37,939 nt of DNA from Nitrospina sp. Its GTDB lineage: Bacteria > Nitrospinota > Nitrospinia > Nitrospinales > VA-1. The notes beneath the pieces are model-generated. The model made no database searches and had not been told where the DNA came from. It was given only the letters and a program-made list of their open reading frames with translations. Shown piece by piece: positions 20,259 to 29,752 of the stretch. The position numbers and the translations under genes were made by a program. The stretch covers positions 1-37,939 of the forward strand of contig JABIXH010000146.1 in the NCBI GenBank assembly GCA_018664975.1, written 5' to 3'. Positions within the stretch are counted from its first letter, which is position 1. Each line of letters opens with the position of its first letter.

Positions 20259-20295
20259 AGTATTTTCAAAACACCCATTTACCCGGTTATCGATC

Positions 20296-20754
20296 GTGAG
20301 TGAAATTAAAATTGTCTGCCAGAATAAAAAGGCAAGACATAACTATTCCATTGAAGATACCCTGGAGGCCGGGCTGGTTTTGAAGGGCACAGAGGTTAAG
20401 TCTCTTAGAAATGGGAAGGCCAATTTGGTCGATAGTTACGCCATCATTGATGGCGAAGAAGCATGGTTGCTCCATTTCCATATCGATGCCTACAGTCCGG
20501 CGACACAGTTCAACCATCACCCTATGCGAAAGCGCAAACTACTTTTACATAAGAAAGAAATCAACAAACTCATCGGAAAGACGCAGGAAAAAGGATGCAC
20601 TTTGGTTCCACTGAAAGTTTTTTTCAAGAACGGGAAGGCAAAAATAGATATTGGCATTGCCAAAGCAAAAAAACTCTACGACAAACGTGCCGCGCTCAAA
20701 AAACACGAGGCCGACCGTGAAATCGACCGGGCCATGAAGTCCCGAAACCGTTAA
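20296..20754 (+). CDS. smpB: SsrA-binding protein SmpB (GTG start)
   Basis: 152 aa; IVCQNKKARHNYSIEDTLEAGLVLKGTEVKSLRNGKANL, C-terminal KLYDKRAALKKHEADREIDRAMKSR. Confidence 0.96.
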   Translation: MSEIKIVCQNKKARHNYSIEDTLEAGLVLKGTEVKSLRNGKANLVDSYAIIDGEEAWLLHFHIDAYSPATQFNHHPMRKRKLLLHKKEINKLIGKTQEKGCTLVPLKVFFKNGKAKIDIGIAKAKKLYDKRAALKKHEADREIDRAMKSRNR

Positions 20755-20781
20755 GCACAAATTATTGAATAGGTATTTACA

Positions 20782-21777
20782 ATGGAAAAGGTGATCGGAA
20801 AAATATTACAGGGCTATCAACCGGCCTGTGTGGTCATGGCCGCTAATGAGTTGAAACTGTTTGACCAACTCAAGCAACCGGCAACAGCAAAGCAAGTTGC
20901 GGACACCCTGAGTTTGGACCCGGAAGCGACCGAACGTTTGCTCAATGCTCTCACTTCATTAGAAATTATTTCCAAAGAAAATCAAGCCTACCAGTTACCC
21001 CATGAAGCCCACGAATTTCTAATATCCGGCGGAAGCCACTCTCTCCAGCAATGGATTCAGCTCTCGGCCGATCTCTACCCCGTTTGGGGTCAGCTTTCCT
21101 CATTTATAAAATCCGGCATTCTCATCGAAAGCATCATGGAAATGCTTGGCGGAGACCCCCATAAAATGCGAGCATTCACGGACGCCATGCATGATAAAGC
21201 GCTTAAAGCGACATGGATGATTGCGCGTGAAATTCCTATAGGGGATGCAAAAACTATGCTGGATATTGGAGGGGGACCAGGAACCTATTCACTGGAATGG
21301 TGCAAATTACACAGTCATCTCAAAGCAACTGTATTCGACATTGCTCCGGTTCTCGAAGTAGCAAAAAACTATATCGAATCTTATGGGTTGCAGGATCGGG
21401 TGGACACCCAACCGGGAGATTTCCATAAAGATGATTTAGGCAACAGTCAATACGACCTGGTTCTCATGGCCAATATTTTACACATGTATGATGCCGACAT
21501 GAGTAAGGCCCTGGTCACCAAAGCTGTAAAAGCAGTGAAACCGGGGGGCCGTATCATCATCCACGGATTCTGCACGGATGAAGACCAGACTGGCCCTATA
21601 GACGACACGTTATTTAGCCTCAATATTGGCATGTTGACCGAAGGAGGACGGGCACATCCCGTTCAGGAAAAAATTGACTGGCTTAAGGGAGCCGGAGTTT
21701 CCGATATCCACCATTTCAGGGTCGATGCCATCCCTACCGGAGTCGTTACCGGGCGGAGAGCCTCCGCTGGCAAATAG
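20782..21777 (+). CDS. Class I SAM-dependent O-methyltransferase with N-terminal dimerisation domain
   Basis: 331 aa; winged-helix-like N-terminus (LKQPATAKQVADTLSLDPEATERLLNALTSLEII) and LDIGGGPGTYSLEWCK SAM-binding motif. Confidence 0.88.
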   Translation: MEKVIGKILQGYQPACVVMAANELKLFDQLKQPATAKQVADTLSLDPEATERLLNALTSLEIISKENQAYQLPHEAHEFLISGGSHSLQQWIQLSADLYPVWGQLSSFIKSGILIESIMEMLGGDPHKMRAFTDAMHDKALKATWMIAREIPIGDAKTMLDIGGGPGTYSLEWCKLHSHLKATVFDIAPVLEVAKNYIESYGLQDRVDTQPGDFHKDDLGNSQYDLVLMANILHMYDADMSKALVTKAVKAVKPGGRIIIHGFCTDEDQTGPIDDTLFSLNIGMLTEGGRAHPVQEKIDWLKGAGVSDIHHFRVDAIPTGVVTGRRASAGK

Positions 21778-21823
21778 CAAAGCTTTTTCCAACAGAGTTA
21801 TCTCGGCTTAAGATAGCCTGGCC

Positions 21824-22729
21824 CTATTTCTGCGTGGCCCGGTAGACCACCAACACCACCCCGGTAACAGCAATCGCGCCTCCAAAATATCCGAATGACC
21901 CAACTGGGTCTGCTTGCAGTCCGGCGAAACCCATCTCAGGAAGAATTTTCATTCCCAAAAGGGTAATCAACGGATTAAGGCTAATGATGACACTGATTAG
22001 AGCTAGCGGTATATATTTGACTGCTTCGGCGAGAGCCCCATAAGCAAGTAGCGTATTGACAGCACAGAATATCAGAGACAACCAGGGGATGGTCCCAGCG
22101 CTGGTAAAATCTTCCCACTCGACTCCACCTATTAAGGTGAACGAAGCAACACCATAAACCAGCAGGTTTAAAGATTGTGCTCCATAATGCCGACTGAGAA
22201 ATTTTTGCGACACCATATACCCCACCCAAATCATGGCGGCAAGGATGATTAAAAAATTTGCGTAATAATATTCGCCTGCATTCTGAATCCGGCTTTGCTG
22301 ATCATGAAAAAACAGGAACAGTCCACTGCCCGCAACAACCATCCCAAAAACCTGCCGCAGGGTCAGGCGCTCCTTGAAAACAAAAACTCCCACCAACACC
22401 AGAAATACGGAGGCGGTCTGTATAAGGACTGCCATATTGGAAGGGCCGCTCAAGTCCACACCCATCGTCACCCAATAATAGTTGGCTGAAAGACAGGCCC
22501 CTCCCACGATCCCCATCCATGGAGGTTTGCGAAGAATATTCAGCGGTTCATGGTTTTTCCATTGCAGGATGACTGCCAGCATCAAGAAAGCAAAGAGGAA
22601 CCGGAACCAGGAAATGGTTCCCGCATGAAAACCCTGCAAAGTTATTTTAAGAAAAATAGGAAGTACACCCCAAAGCAAAGCGGTGACTATGGATAGCAGA
22701 ATGCCACGAAGGTAATACCCTTTAGCCAC
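21824..22729 (-). CDS. EamA/DMT-superfamily transporter
   Basis: 301 aa, about 10 hydrophobic segments; SIVTALLWGVLPIFLK, RFLFAFLMLA, SLNPLITLLGMKIL. Confidence 0.88.
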   Translation of the reverse strand: MAKGYYLRGILLSIVTALLWGVLPIFLKITLQGFHAGTISWFRFLFAFLMLAVILQWKNHEPLNILRKPPWMGIVGGACLSANYYWVTMGVDLSGPSNMAVLIQTASVFLVLVGVFVFKERLTLRQVFGMVVAGSGLFLFFHDQQSRIQNAGEYYYANFLIILAAMIWVGYMVSQKFLSRHYGAQSLNLLVYGVASFTLIGGVEWEDFTSAGTIPWLSLIFCAVNTLLAYGALAEAVKYIPLALISVIISLNPLITLLGMKILPEMGFAGLQADPVGSFGYFGGAIAVTGVVLVVYRATQK

Positions 22730-22864
22730 TGGGCGTGGGGCCAGAGCGCACGTGATAATCTTCCTCAGCTTTCATGCCCCGAAGGGGTAATAGCTTTATC
22801 TGGCAATAAGAACTATCGGGGGCTTGATGAGTCATTGCTATCTGCCACCGGCGGCTCGCCGGGC

Positions 22865-23494
22865 CTAGTGAAGTTGGGAAAAATTTTTCAGCACCGTGAG
22901 GCCCAGACGCTGGCTTTTTTCTGGGTGAAACTGGAAAGCATGAACGTTTTCAAAATGGATTCCTGAGGCGAAATCGATTCCGTAATTCGTGGTGGTCGCA
23001 ATGACCGTTGGGTCCTGCGGAACAACATAATACGAATGTACAAAGTAAAAATAGGACTCATCAGCAACCGATTCAAATAATGGATTACCCGGGGCAACTC
23101 GCACTCTGTTCCATCCCATATGCGGTATTTTTAACGGTTCACCCGATTCCGACTTGAGTTGGGCATCTTTGAATCCCACAACTTTTCCAGAGAGTATGCC
23201 GAGTCCTTCTACTTCGCCGAATTCTTCAGCCTGACTAAACAGGAGTTGCAGTCCAAGGCATATTCCCAGAAAAGGCTTGCCACTTTTGACCGATTTGTGC
23301 ACCGTATCAATAAGATCCAGGTTCTCCAGGTTCACCATACATTCTTTGAAAGCTCCAACCCCCGGAAGCACTACGGAATTTGCTGAAAGAATTTTATTGG
23401 AATCGCTGGTGACAATTGCCTCGGCACCCACAGCCTCAAAAGCTTTTTGCACGGAACGGAGGTTACCCATTCCGTAATCAATGATAGCGATCAA
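22865..23494 (-). CDS. hisH: Imidazole glycerol phosphate synthase subunit HisH
   Basis: 209 aa; IAIIDYGMGNLRSVQKAFE, PFLGICLGLQLLF, FQFHPEKSQRLGL. Confidence 0.97.
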   Translation of the reverse strand: MIAIIDYGMGNLRSVQKAFEAVGAEAIVTSDSNKILSANSVVLPGVGAFKECMVNLENLDLIDTVHKSVKSGKPFLGICLGLQLLFSQAEEFGEVEGLGILSGKVVGFKDAQLKSESGEPLKIPHMGWNRVRVAPGNPLFESVADESYFYFVHSYYVVPQDPTVIATTTNYGIDFASGIHFENVHAFQFHPEKSQRLGLTVLKNFSQLH

Positions 23495-24082
23495 CTAAAG
23501 AGTCCCTTTGGTGGAGGGAACATCTGCGGAACGGGAATCCAACGAGCAAGCGGAGTCTAAAGCGCGGGCAAAAGATTTAAATAATGCTTCCGTTATATGG
23601 TGAAGGTTATTCCAGTATGGAGAGTTGAAGTGCAGGGTCATACCGCTGTTAGCAGAAAAAGCCTGAAAAAATTCTTGAACCAATTCGACATCAAACTCGC
23701 CAAGCTTGGCTTTAGGAAGATCCAGATTAAACACAAAGAAAGCTCGACCGCTTATATCAATGATGCATTGGGCCAAAGCCTCATTCAAAGGCACATTAGC
23801 TTCAGCGAAACGTCGAATACCTTTTTTATCCCCCAACGCTTCCTTGAAAGCCTGCCCCACAGCTATGCCAACATCTTCAACCGTGTGGTGAAAGTCTATG
23901 TGAGTGTCGCCCTTGGCCTTGACTGTAAGATCAAAATAACCGTGCCGGGCCAATTGCGAAAGCATATGATCCAAAAATGGGACAGGGGTCTGGATATCCT
24001 GAATCCCGGTTCCATCCAGATTCACCCTTACTTCAATTTGAGTTTCGCTGGTAGAGCGATTGACGTGGGAGGTTCTAGCCAT
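23495..24082 (-). CDS. hisB: Imidazoleglycerol-phosphate dehydratase
   Basis: 195 aa; VNLDGTG, TPVPFLDHMLSQLARHGYFDLTVKAKGD, DFHHTVEDVGIAVGQA, NLHHITEALFKSFARAL. Confidence 0.97.
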   Translation of the reverse strand: MARTSHVNRSTSETQIEVRVNLDGTGIQDIQTPVPFLDHMLSQLARHGYFDLTVKAKGDTHIDFHHTVEDVGIAVGQAFKEALGDKKGIRRFAEANVPLNEALAQCIIDISGRAFFVFNLDLPKAKLGEFDVELVQEFFQAFSANSGMTLHFNSPYWNNLHHITEALFKSFARALDSACSLDSRSADVPSTKGTL

Positions 24083-26093
24083 TCAGAGGTTCTTTTACCT
24101 TTATCTTTTCTTTATTTCCATTTCCGGAATAGGAAGGCTTTTTACCATTCGAGGAATGGGACTTCTTGCCATTACCAACCACCCATTTTTTTCCATTACC
24201 AGAAGCCGCCATTTCAGCAACGGATCCATAAAAGGTCATGATGGTTTCAAACATTCCTTCTGGGTCCAGCTTGAGATTTTTACGCTGAAGACTGGGCGAG
24301 CCATGCTCAAGAACAATATCACCGAGCCCAATACATTTTACTGGTATATTCACTACTTGTTCCTCTTGCAGTGCTTCCAGAATAGCAGACCCAAAACCAC
24401 CTTTAAGGGAATGCTCTTCAGTAGTGATCAAGCACCTTGCTTTAAGGGCGTATTTAACAATCAATTCTTTATCCACAGGCTTGGCAAACCTGGCGTTGAT
24501 AACAGCAACACTGACGCCTTCTTTCTCAAACTTATCTGCTACCTCCTGCGCCCATTCAACCGTATGTCCATAAGCAAAAATGGCGATATCCGTTCCATCT
24601 TGGATCACTTCACCCTTACCGATCTCAAGTTCTTTCATTTCAGGATCGAGGGGTATCCCTAAACCAGAACCTCTGGGATAGCGAAGAGCCGCAGGGCCCT
24701 GATGGTAAACTGCCGTTTTCAACATATGCCGCATTTCATTTTCATCTTTGGGAGCCATGACCACCATATTTGGCAAAGTACGAAGAAACGCAATGTCGTA
24801 CAAACCCTGATGCGTCGCGCCATCTTCACCCACAATCCCCGCACGATCCATAGCAAACGTTACAGATAGGTTCATCAGGCAAATATCGTGAACAACCTGA
24901 TCATATGCTCTCTGCAGAAAAGTAGAGTATATTGCCACAATCGGACGAAAGCCCTCGATCGAGAGCGCTCCGGCAAATGCAACTCCGTGTTGTTCTGCCA
25001 TGCCCACATCGAAGGTGCGGTCAGGAAACTCTTTGCCAAATTTACTGATTCCCGTCCCATCCGGCATTGCCGCCGTAATGCCGATAAGTTTATCGTCTTC
25101 TTTAGCCAAATCAATCATGGCATCGGCAAACACATTGGTATAAGCCGGGTTGGATTTTTTCTTATGGAATTCGCCCGTAGAAATATCGAAAGGTTTAGCA
25201 CCATGCCAAACATCCGCTTTCTCCTCTGCCTGTTCGTAACCTTTTCCCTTACGAGTTATAACGTGCATCAGGGTAGGACCCTTGAGATCCTTAACGGTGG
25301 AAAACGTTTCAATCAACGCGTCAACATCATGGCCATCAATTGGCCCGACATACCGAAAACCCAGGTCTTCGAACAAACGCCCAGGAATGAATACACCTTT
25401 TATAGCTTCGTCTATCTTATGCGCATACCGGGTAATTTCTTTTCCAATACCGGGAACAGCCATTAAAAGCTGACCAATCTCCTGTTTAATTTTCAGCATT
25501 ACCTGCCCGGTCATGATCTTGCTGAGGTGTGCAGACATACCCCCTACATTTGCAGATATTGACATTTCATTGTCGTTAAGCACAACAATCATGTCATTCT
25601 GTATATGCCCGGTATGATTGAGTCCTTCAAAAGCCATCCCGGCAGTCAGGGACCCATCCCCAATGACCGCAAGCACATCATTAGTTTCTTTTTTCAGATC
25701 CCTCGCCTGGGCAAAAGCCAGGGCCGCAGAAATAGAAGTGCCACCGTGCCCACAATTCCAGTGGTCGTGTTCACTTTCTTCCCGCTTAGTGAACCCACAC
25801 AACCCATCAGACTGTCGGAGAGTGCTAAACCTGTCTCGTCTACCAGTCAATAACTTATGAACGTATGATTGGTGACCCACATCCCAAACAAACTTGTCCT
25901 TTGGACTATCAAAAACATAATGCATCGCCATAGTCAATTCCACCACACCCAGATTGGATGACAGATGCCCACCCGTTTCAGAAATAGTTTCCAGAAGCGT
26001 GTCCCGGATTTCCAGCGCAAGAAGTGGTAACTCTTCCACTGAAAGTTTTTTTAAATCCTGAGGGCCATCTATTTGACTTAAGAACTTGCTCAT
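24075..26093 (-). CDS. dxs: 1-deoxy-D-xylulose-5-phosphate synthase with a repetitive C-terminal extension
   Basis: 672 aa; GGHLSSNLGVVELTMAMHYVF, HQSYVHKLLTGR, VIGDGSLTAGMAFEGLN, MAEQHGVAFAGAL; ends in a GNGKK-rich tail. Confidence 0.97.
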   Translation of the reverse strand: MSKFLSQIDGPQDLKKLSVEELPLLALEIRDTLLETISETGGHLSSNLGVVELTMAMHYVFDSPKDKFVWDVGHQSYVHKLLTGRRDRFSTLRQSDGLCGFTKREESEHDHWNCGHGGTSISAALAFAQARDLKKETNDVLAVIGDGSLTAGMAFEGLNHTGHIQNDMIVVLNDNEMSISANVGGMSAHLSKIMTGQVMLKIKQEIGQLLMAVPGIGKEITRYAHKIDEAIKGVFIPGRLFEDLGFRYVGPIDGHDVDALIETFSTVKDLKGPTLMHVITRKGKGYEQAEEKADVWHGAKPFDISTGEFHKKKSNPAYTNVFADAMIDLAKEDDKLIGITAAMPDGTGISKFGKEFPDRTFDVGMAEQHGVAFAGALSIEGFRPIVAIYSTFLQRAYDQVVHDICLMNLSVTFAMDRAGIVGEDGATHQGLYDIAFLRTLPNMVVMAPKDENEMRHMLKTAVYHQGPAALRYPRGSGLGIPLDPEMKELEIGKGEVIQDGTDIAIFAYGHTVEWAQEVADKFEKEGVSVAVINARFAKPVDKELIVKYALKARCLITTEEHSLKGGFGSAILEALQEEQVVNIPVKCIGLGDIVLEHGSPSLQRKNLKLDPEGMFETIMTFYGSVAEMAASGNGKKWVVGNGKKSHSSNGKKPSYSGNGNKEKIKVKEPLNG

Positions 26094-26110
26094 TGGGGGG
26101 TCCCAATCAA

Positions 26111-27022
26111 TTAAAATGTTCGTTGCACAAAGAACCGGGCAATCTCTCTAAGAGGGTCCGCCCGATCATCAAATTCTTTTAAACAAGCTATGCTCTCTTC
26201 AACCAACTCTTCAGCTTTGCGGCGAGACTCCTCCAAGCCATACAAGGCTGGGTAGGTCGCTTTATCTTTAGTCAGGTCACTGCCAATATCCTTACCCAAT
26301 TCTTTTTCATCACCCGTGATATCGAGAATGTCATCGATAATCTGAAAGGCAAGCCCAATATGAGCCCCAAACCGGGATAATGAATTTAACTGGCGAGGAG
26401 AGGCCCCACTAAGGATACCTCCACACCGGATACAAGCCCTAAATAGAAACCCTGTTTTATAAATATGAATATATTCCAGAGTTTCTGCGTCAATCGGTTT
26501 GCCTTCTGACTCAAGGTCAACCACTTGACCCCCTATCATACCTGTAGAGCCAAGCGCATTCGCCATCTCATGAGTAGCATTGAGAAGACGTTCGGGTGGA
26601 ATGGACTCCATCCCTACAGACCGGGTCATCAGGATAAACGCGTGAGTCAGTAAAGCGTCACCCGCTAAAATGGCAACCGCTTCTCCAAATACTTTATGGT
26701 TTGTGGGTTTGCCCCGCCGTAGGTCATCGTTGTCTAAAGCAGGGAGATCATCGTGAATCAAGGTATACGTGTGAATCAACTCGGCGGCCACCGCAAATGG
26801 CAGCACCGCTTTTCGGTCTCCCCCTACCGCTTCTGAAGCCGCAATAACCAAAACGGGACGCAACCTCTTGCCCCCGGCAAGGAGACTATAATGCATCGCT
26901 CTATGGATGACATCAGGATAGGCCTCCGCCTCCGGCAAAAGACTCAGTATCCCTTCATCGATTATTTTTTTACCTTCAGAAAGGTACTGAGATGCAGACA
27001 AACCGTTCAATAAAATCAACAA
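26111..27022 (-). CDS. ispA: Polyprenyl (geranyl/farnesyl) diphosphate synthase
   Basis: 303 aa; GGKRLRPVL, LIHDDLPALDND (FARM-type DDxxxxD), FQIIDDILD (SARM). Confidence 0.94.
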   Translation of the reverse strand: MLILLNGLSASQYLSEGKKIIDEGILSLLPEAEAYPDVIHRAMHYSLLAGGKRLRPVLVIAASEAVGGDRKAVLPFAVAAELIHTYTLIHDDLPALDNDDLRRGKPTNHKVFGEAVAILAGDALLTHAFILMTRSVGMESIPPERLLNATHEMANALGSTGMIGGQVVDLESEGKPIDAETLEYIHIYKTGFLFRACIRCGGILSGASPRQLNSLSRFGAHIGLAFQIIDDILDITGDEKELGKDIGSDLTKDKATYPALYGLEESRRKAEELVEESIACLKEFDDRADPLREIARFFVQRTF

Positions 27023-27331
27023 ATAATAATTGTTATCGAAGGTACAGCTTAACCACTTTACTTGATAAAAATCTTAACACAAATTCCCATACAGTCAACT
27101 TTATTGTTCGCCGCCCCTCCTCCATGGAAATCCTTAATTTATAAGTTGTTGACGGTGATTTTTTAATGGTGGAAACAACTGGATTCCTGATTAACCCGTC
27201 AGCCCCAGATTTATTAATTCAGGGGCAAACTTGATATAAAGTGAACCCATTTCCCATAAGTTTGGGAAAAAAATTTAACCTGCTAAATAAATTTAAGCCC
27301 TAGTTGACAATTACTTGTGTTTCTTAGTTTG

Positions 27332-27353
27332 TTGATTTATCATGATAAATCAA
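27332..27353. promoter_or_regulatory. Perfect 22-bp palindrome, probable operator overlapping the nhaD promoter
   Basis: TTGATTTATCA|TGATAAATCAA is an exact inverted repeat; TTGATT (27332-27337) and TATCAT (27354-27359) at 16-bp spacing resemble -35/-10 elements. Confidence 0.65.
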
Positions 27354-27390
27354 TATCATTAAATAAATCAGCTTATTAAGCTCACTTTGA

Positions 27391-27423
27391 GGCAGGGAAG
27401 ATACTTAGGTACTCCCCTCCGCC
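27391..27423 (+). promoter_or_regulatory. Hairpin in the nhaD 5' leader
   Basis: GGC-a-GGGA-aga-TAC-ttag-GTA-c-TCCC-ctcc-GCC nested complementary segments, about 30 nt before the nhaD ATG. Confidence 0.4.
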
Positions 27424-27455
27424 CGATTTCTCACCTTTCTCAATAGGATTGAAGA

Positions 27456-28775
27456 ATGCATAGTCTCACTGTTACTTGGGTCGGTTATGTATCCCTTATC
27501 TGTTTTTGTTTGGCCTACACTTTGGTCATATTCGAAGAACAGATCCACATGCGTAAATCTAAACCGGTCATTTTAATCGGTTGTTTTATGTGGGCTCTCA
27601 TCGGTATCTATGAAGCCCAACATGGGGGTGGACATGCTCACGACCATGTTAAAGAACTGATCGCGGAGATCGGCGAACTGTTCTTCTTTTTACTCGTAGC
27701 AATGACTTATATCAATACCCTTGACGAAAGAAATGTTTTCAAAGCTTTAAGATCCTGGTTGTTAAAAAAAGGTCTGGGATTTAAAAAATTATTCTGGGCT
27801 ACCGGGGGCATTACCTTCATACTGTCACCCTTGGCAGACAACCTGACCAGTGCATTATTGATGTCAACAGTAGCCCTTGCGGTCAGCAATGGCAATGGCC
27901 GTTTCATTGTCCCCGCATTTGTCAATATTGTGGTCGCGGCCAATGCTGGGGGAGCATGGAGTCCCTTTGGCGACATCACTACCCTGATGGTCTGGACTTC
28001 AGGAAAAGTTCAAACGATGGAATTCTCTTATCTGATACTTCCTTCCATCGTCAACTGGATTATTCCAGCAAGCATCATGTATTTTGCCGTTCCCGATGAG
28101 CATCCTGAGGCAGATAAAGAAGAGGTAGAACTCAAACCGGGAGCAAAAGTAATTATTGGGCTTGGCATTTTTACTGTGGCTACCGCAGTATCTTTTCATC
28201 AATTCCTCCACCTTCCCCCTTTCCTGGGAATGATGTTCGGACTCGGACTATTGATGATGAAAGGGTTTTATTTAAAACGCTGGGGGGAGAAAAAACATCT
28301 TGAGAAAATGGGAATCTCCGAGGAACGAAGAAACCGTCCACGCTTTGACATTTTCACTAAAGTGGAGGGGGTGGAGTTTGACACCCTGCTTTTCTTTTTT
28401 GGAGTTCTTACCGCCGTAGGAGCATTGCAATACATTGGCTATCTGGCACTGATCAGTGAGTCCATGTACGGAAACCTGGGTCCCACATATTCAAATATAA
28501 TTGTTGGTGTGCTTTCTGCCATTGTGGACAACATCCCTGTCATGTATGCGGTCTTAAAAATGAGCCCTGAAATGGGACTCGACCAATGGCTATTGATAAC
28601 CCTGACCGCAGGGGTCGGGGGCAGTCTGCTCTCCGTGGGTTCAGCGGCTGGTGTTGCAGTTATGGGTGTCGAACGGAAAAACTATAACTTTATGTCGCAC
28701 TTAAAATGGGCTCCTGTCATTGCGCTGGGTTATGTGGCCAGTATAATTTGCTGGTATTATGTAGTACCGCACTAA
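27456..28775 (+). CDS. nhaD: NhaD-type Na+/H+ antiporter
   Basis: 439 aa polytopic protein; ELFFFLLVAMTYINTLDERNVF, SPLADNLTSALLMSTV, NAGGAWSPFGDITTLMVW. Confidence 0.93.
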   Translation: MHSLTVTWVGYVSLICFCLAYTLVIFEEQIHMRKSKPVILIGCFMWALIGIYEAQHGGGHAHDHVKELIAEIGELFFFLLVAMTYINTLDERNVFKALRSWLLKKGLGFKKLFWATGGITFILSPLADNLTSALLMSTVALAVSNGNGRFIVPAFVNIVVAANAGGAWSPFGDITTLMVWTSGKVQTMEFSYLILPSIVNWIIPASIMYFAVPDEHPEADKEEVELKPGAKVIIGLGIFTVATAVSFHQFLHLPPFLGMMFGLGLLMMKGFYLKRWGEKKHLEKMGISEERRNRPRFDIFTKVEGVEFDTLLFFFGVLTAVGALQYIGYLALISESMYGNLGPTYSNIIVGVLSAIVDNIPVMYAVLKMSPEMGLDQWLLITLTAGVGGSLLSVGSAAGVAVMGVERKNYNFMSHLKWAPVIALGYVASIICWYYVVPH

Positions 28776-28785
28776 CTTATTTTCC

Positions 28786-28819
28786 AGGCGGGGCAAAGCT
28801 TTCTGCCCCGCCTTTTTTT
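28786..28819 (+). terminator. Rho-independent terminator downstream of nhaD
   Basis: Perfect 10-bp stem AGGCGGGGCA (28786-28795) / TGCCCCGCCT (28804-28813), 8-nt loop, followed by a T-run. Confidence 0.93.
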
Positions 28820-28826
28820 ATTTTCT

Positions 28827-29621
28827 TCAATATCCTAAACCTTTCCCCACAACCACTCGCCCAAGAGTGAACACATAAACCTTCCTGGCACCGTTTTGCT
28901 TTAAAATCTTTGCGGCCTCATCTACAGTTGCTCCGGTCGTGAACACATCATCCACCAATAAAATATCTTTATCCGAAACATGCTCTGGGCGATTAACCTC
29001 AAACGCGCCTTTAATGTTAAGAGTTCTTTCTGCGCGAGTCATCGTTGCCTGCGGACTTGTAGCTTTTACCCTCCGTAACAATCCGCCTTCGAGTGGGAGC
29101 TTCAAAATAACAGCAACTTGACGAGCAATGAGAAAAGCTTGGTCAAATCCTCTCTCCTTCATCTTGTTAAAATGTAACGGTATGGGAGAAACCGTAAAAC
29201 CCTGGTAAAACCCAGGGTTCTCCTGGAAATATTTTTCCAATAAGAGATTCATTTCCGACAGAACCCCTGTTTGTTTACGGTATTTAAAATGATGGATCGT
29301 TGTCCGCAAAACGGTGTCATAAAAACCAAGAGATCTCGCCTGATTAAATTTAAAGGGATTCTTCCTGCAATCTCCGCATACAAACTCTTCATGCGGATAA
29401 TCGTAGGACATATCGGCGGGCACCCCGCACAGAAAGCAAAACGGTTGCTGAATGAATCCGATATCATCTCTGCAAGGAACACATAGGAAATAATCTCCCT
29501 CTTGAATTTCGCCGTCACAGGAAATGCATTTCTGCGGAAACACAAAATCCAAAACGTTCCTAAATCCATGAAAAATCCTACCAGCAATATTCCTCTTCAA
29601 CGATATACGTTTTGAAAACAT
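28827..29621 (-). CDS. comF: ComF family protein (zinc finger plus phosphoribosyltransferase domain)
   Basis: 264 aa; CISCDGEIQEGDYFLCVPC, FCFLCG, CGDCRKNPF; PRTase motif DILLVDDVFTTGATVDEAAKIL. Confidence 0.92.
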   Translation of the reverse strand: MFSKRISLKRNIAGRIFHGFRNVLDFVFPQKCISCDGEIQEGDYFLCVPCRDDIGFIQQPFCFLCGVPADMSYDYPHEEFVCGDCRKNPFKFNQARSLGFYDTVLRTTIHHFKYRKQTGVLSEMNLLLEKYFQENPGFYQGFTVSPIPLHFNKMKERGFDQAFLIARQVAVILKLPLEGGLLRRVKATSPQATMTRAERTLNIKGAFEVNRPEHVSDKDILLVDDVFTTGATVDEAAKILKQNGARKVYVFTLGRVVVGKGLGY

Positions 29622-29752
29622 AGCTCCTCAATATTAAGTCCTCTGACTCAAAAAAATAAATATTAGCGGCCTTCAGAGTCACTCAATATATTTTTTTAAC
29701 AATCACAAACTTTTCCACTGCCTATGCCGCATCAACCTGAAAAACAAAGGCT

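Noticed and set aside
20755-20781. Possible tmRNA (ssrA) next to smpB
   Set aside because: The gap after smpB is only 27 nt and there is no room for ssrA; none seen upstream either.
22848-22862. CCGGCG-GCT-CGCCGG hairpin just after the hisH stop as an intrinsic terminator
   Set aside because: The inverted repeat is exact, but no T-tract follows on the minus strand, so I do not call it an intrinsic terminator.
23597-24662. Long plus-strand ORFs (214 aa and 200 aa) antisense to hisB and dxs
   Set aside because: They mirror well-supported coding genes on the opposite strand and their translations show no recognisable motifs; most likely shadow ORFs.
24888-25466. 192-aa plus-strand ORF antisense to dxs
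   Set aside because: Fully inside the conserved dxs gene, with no recognisable family; codon-usage shadow.
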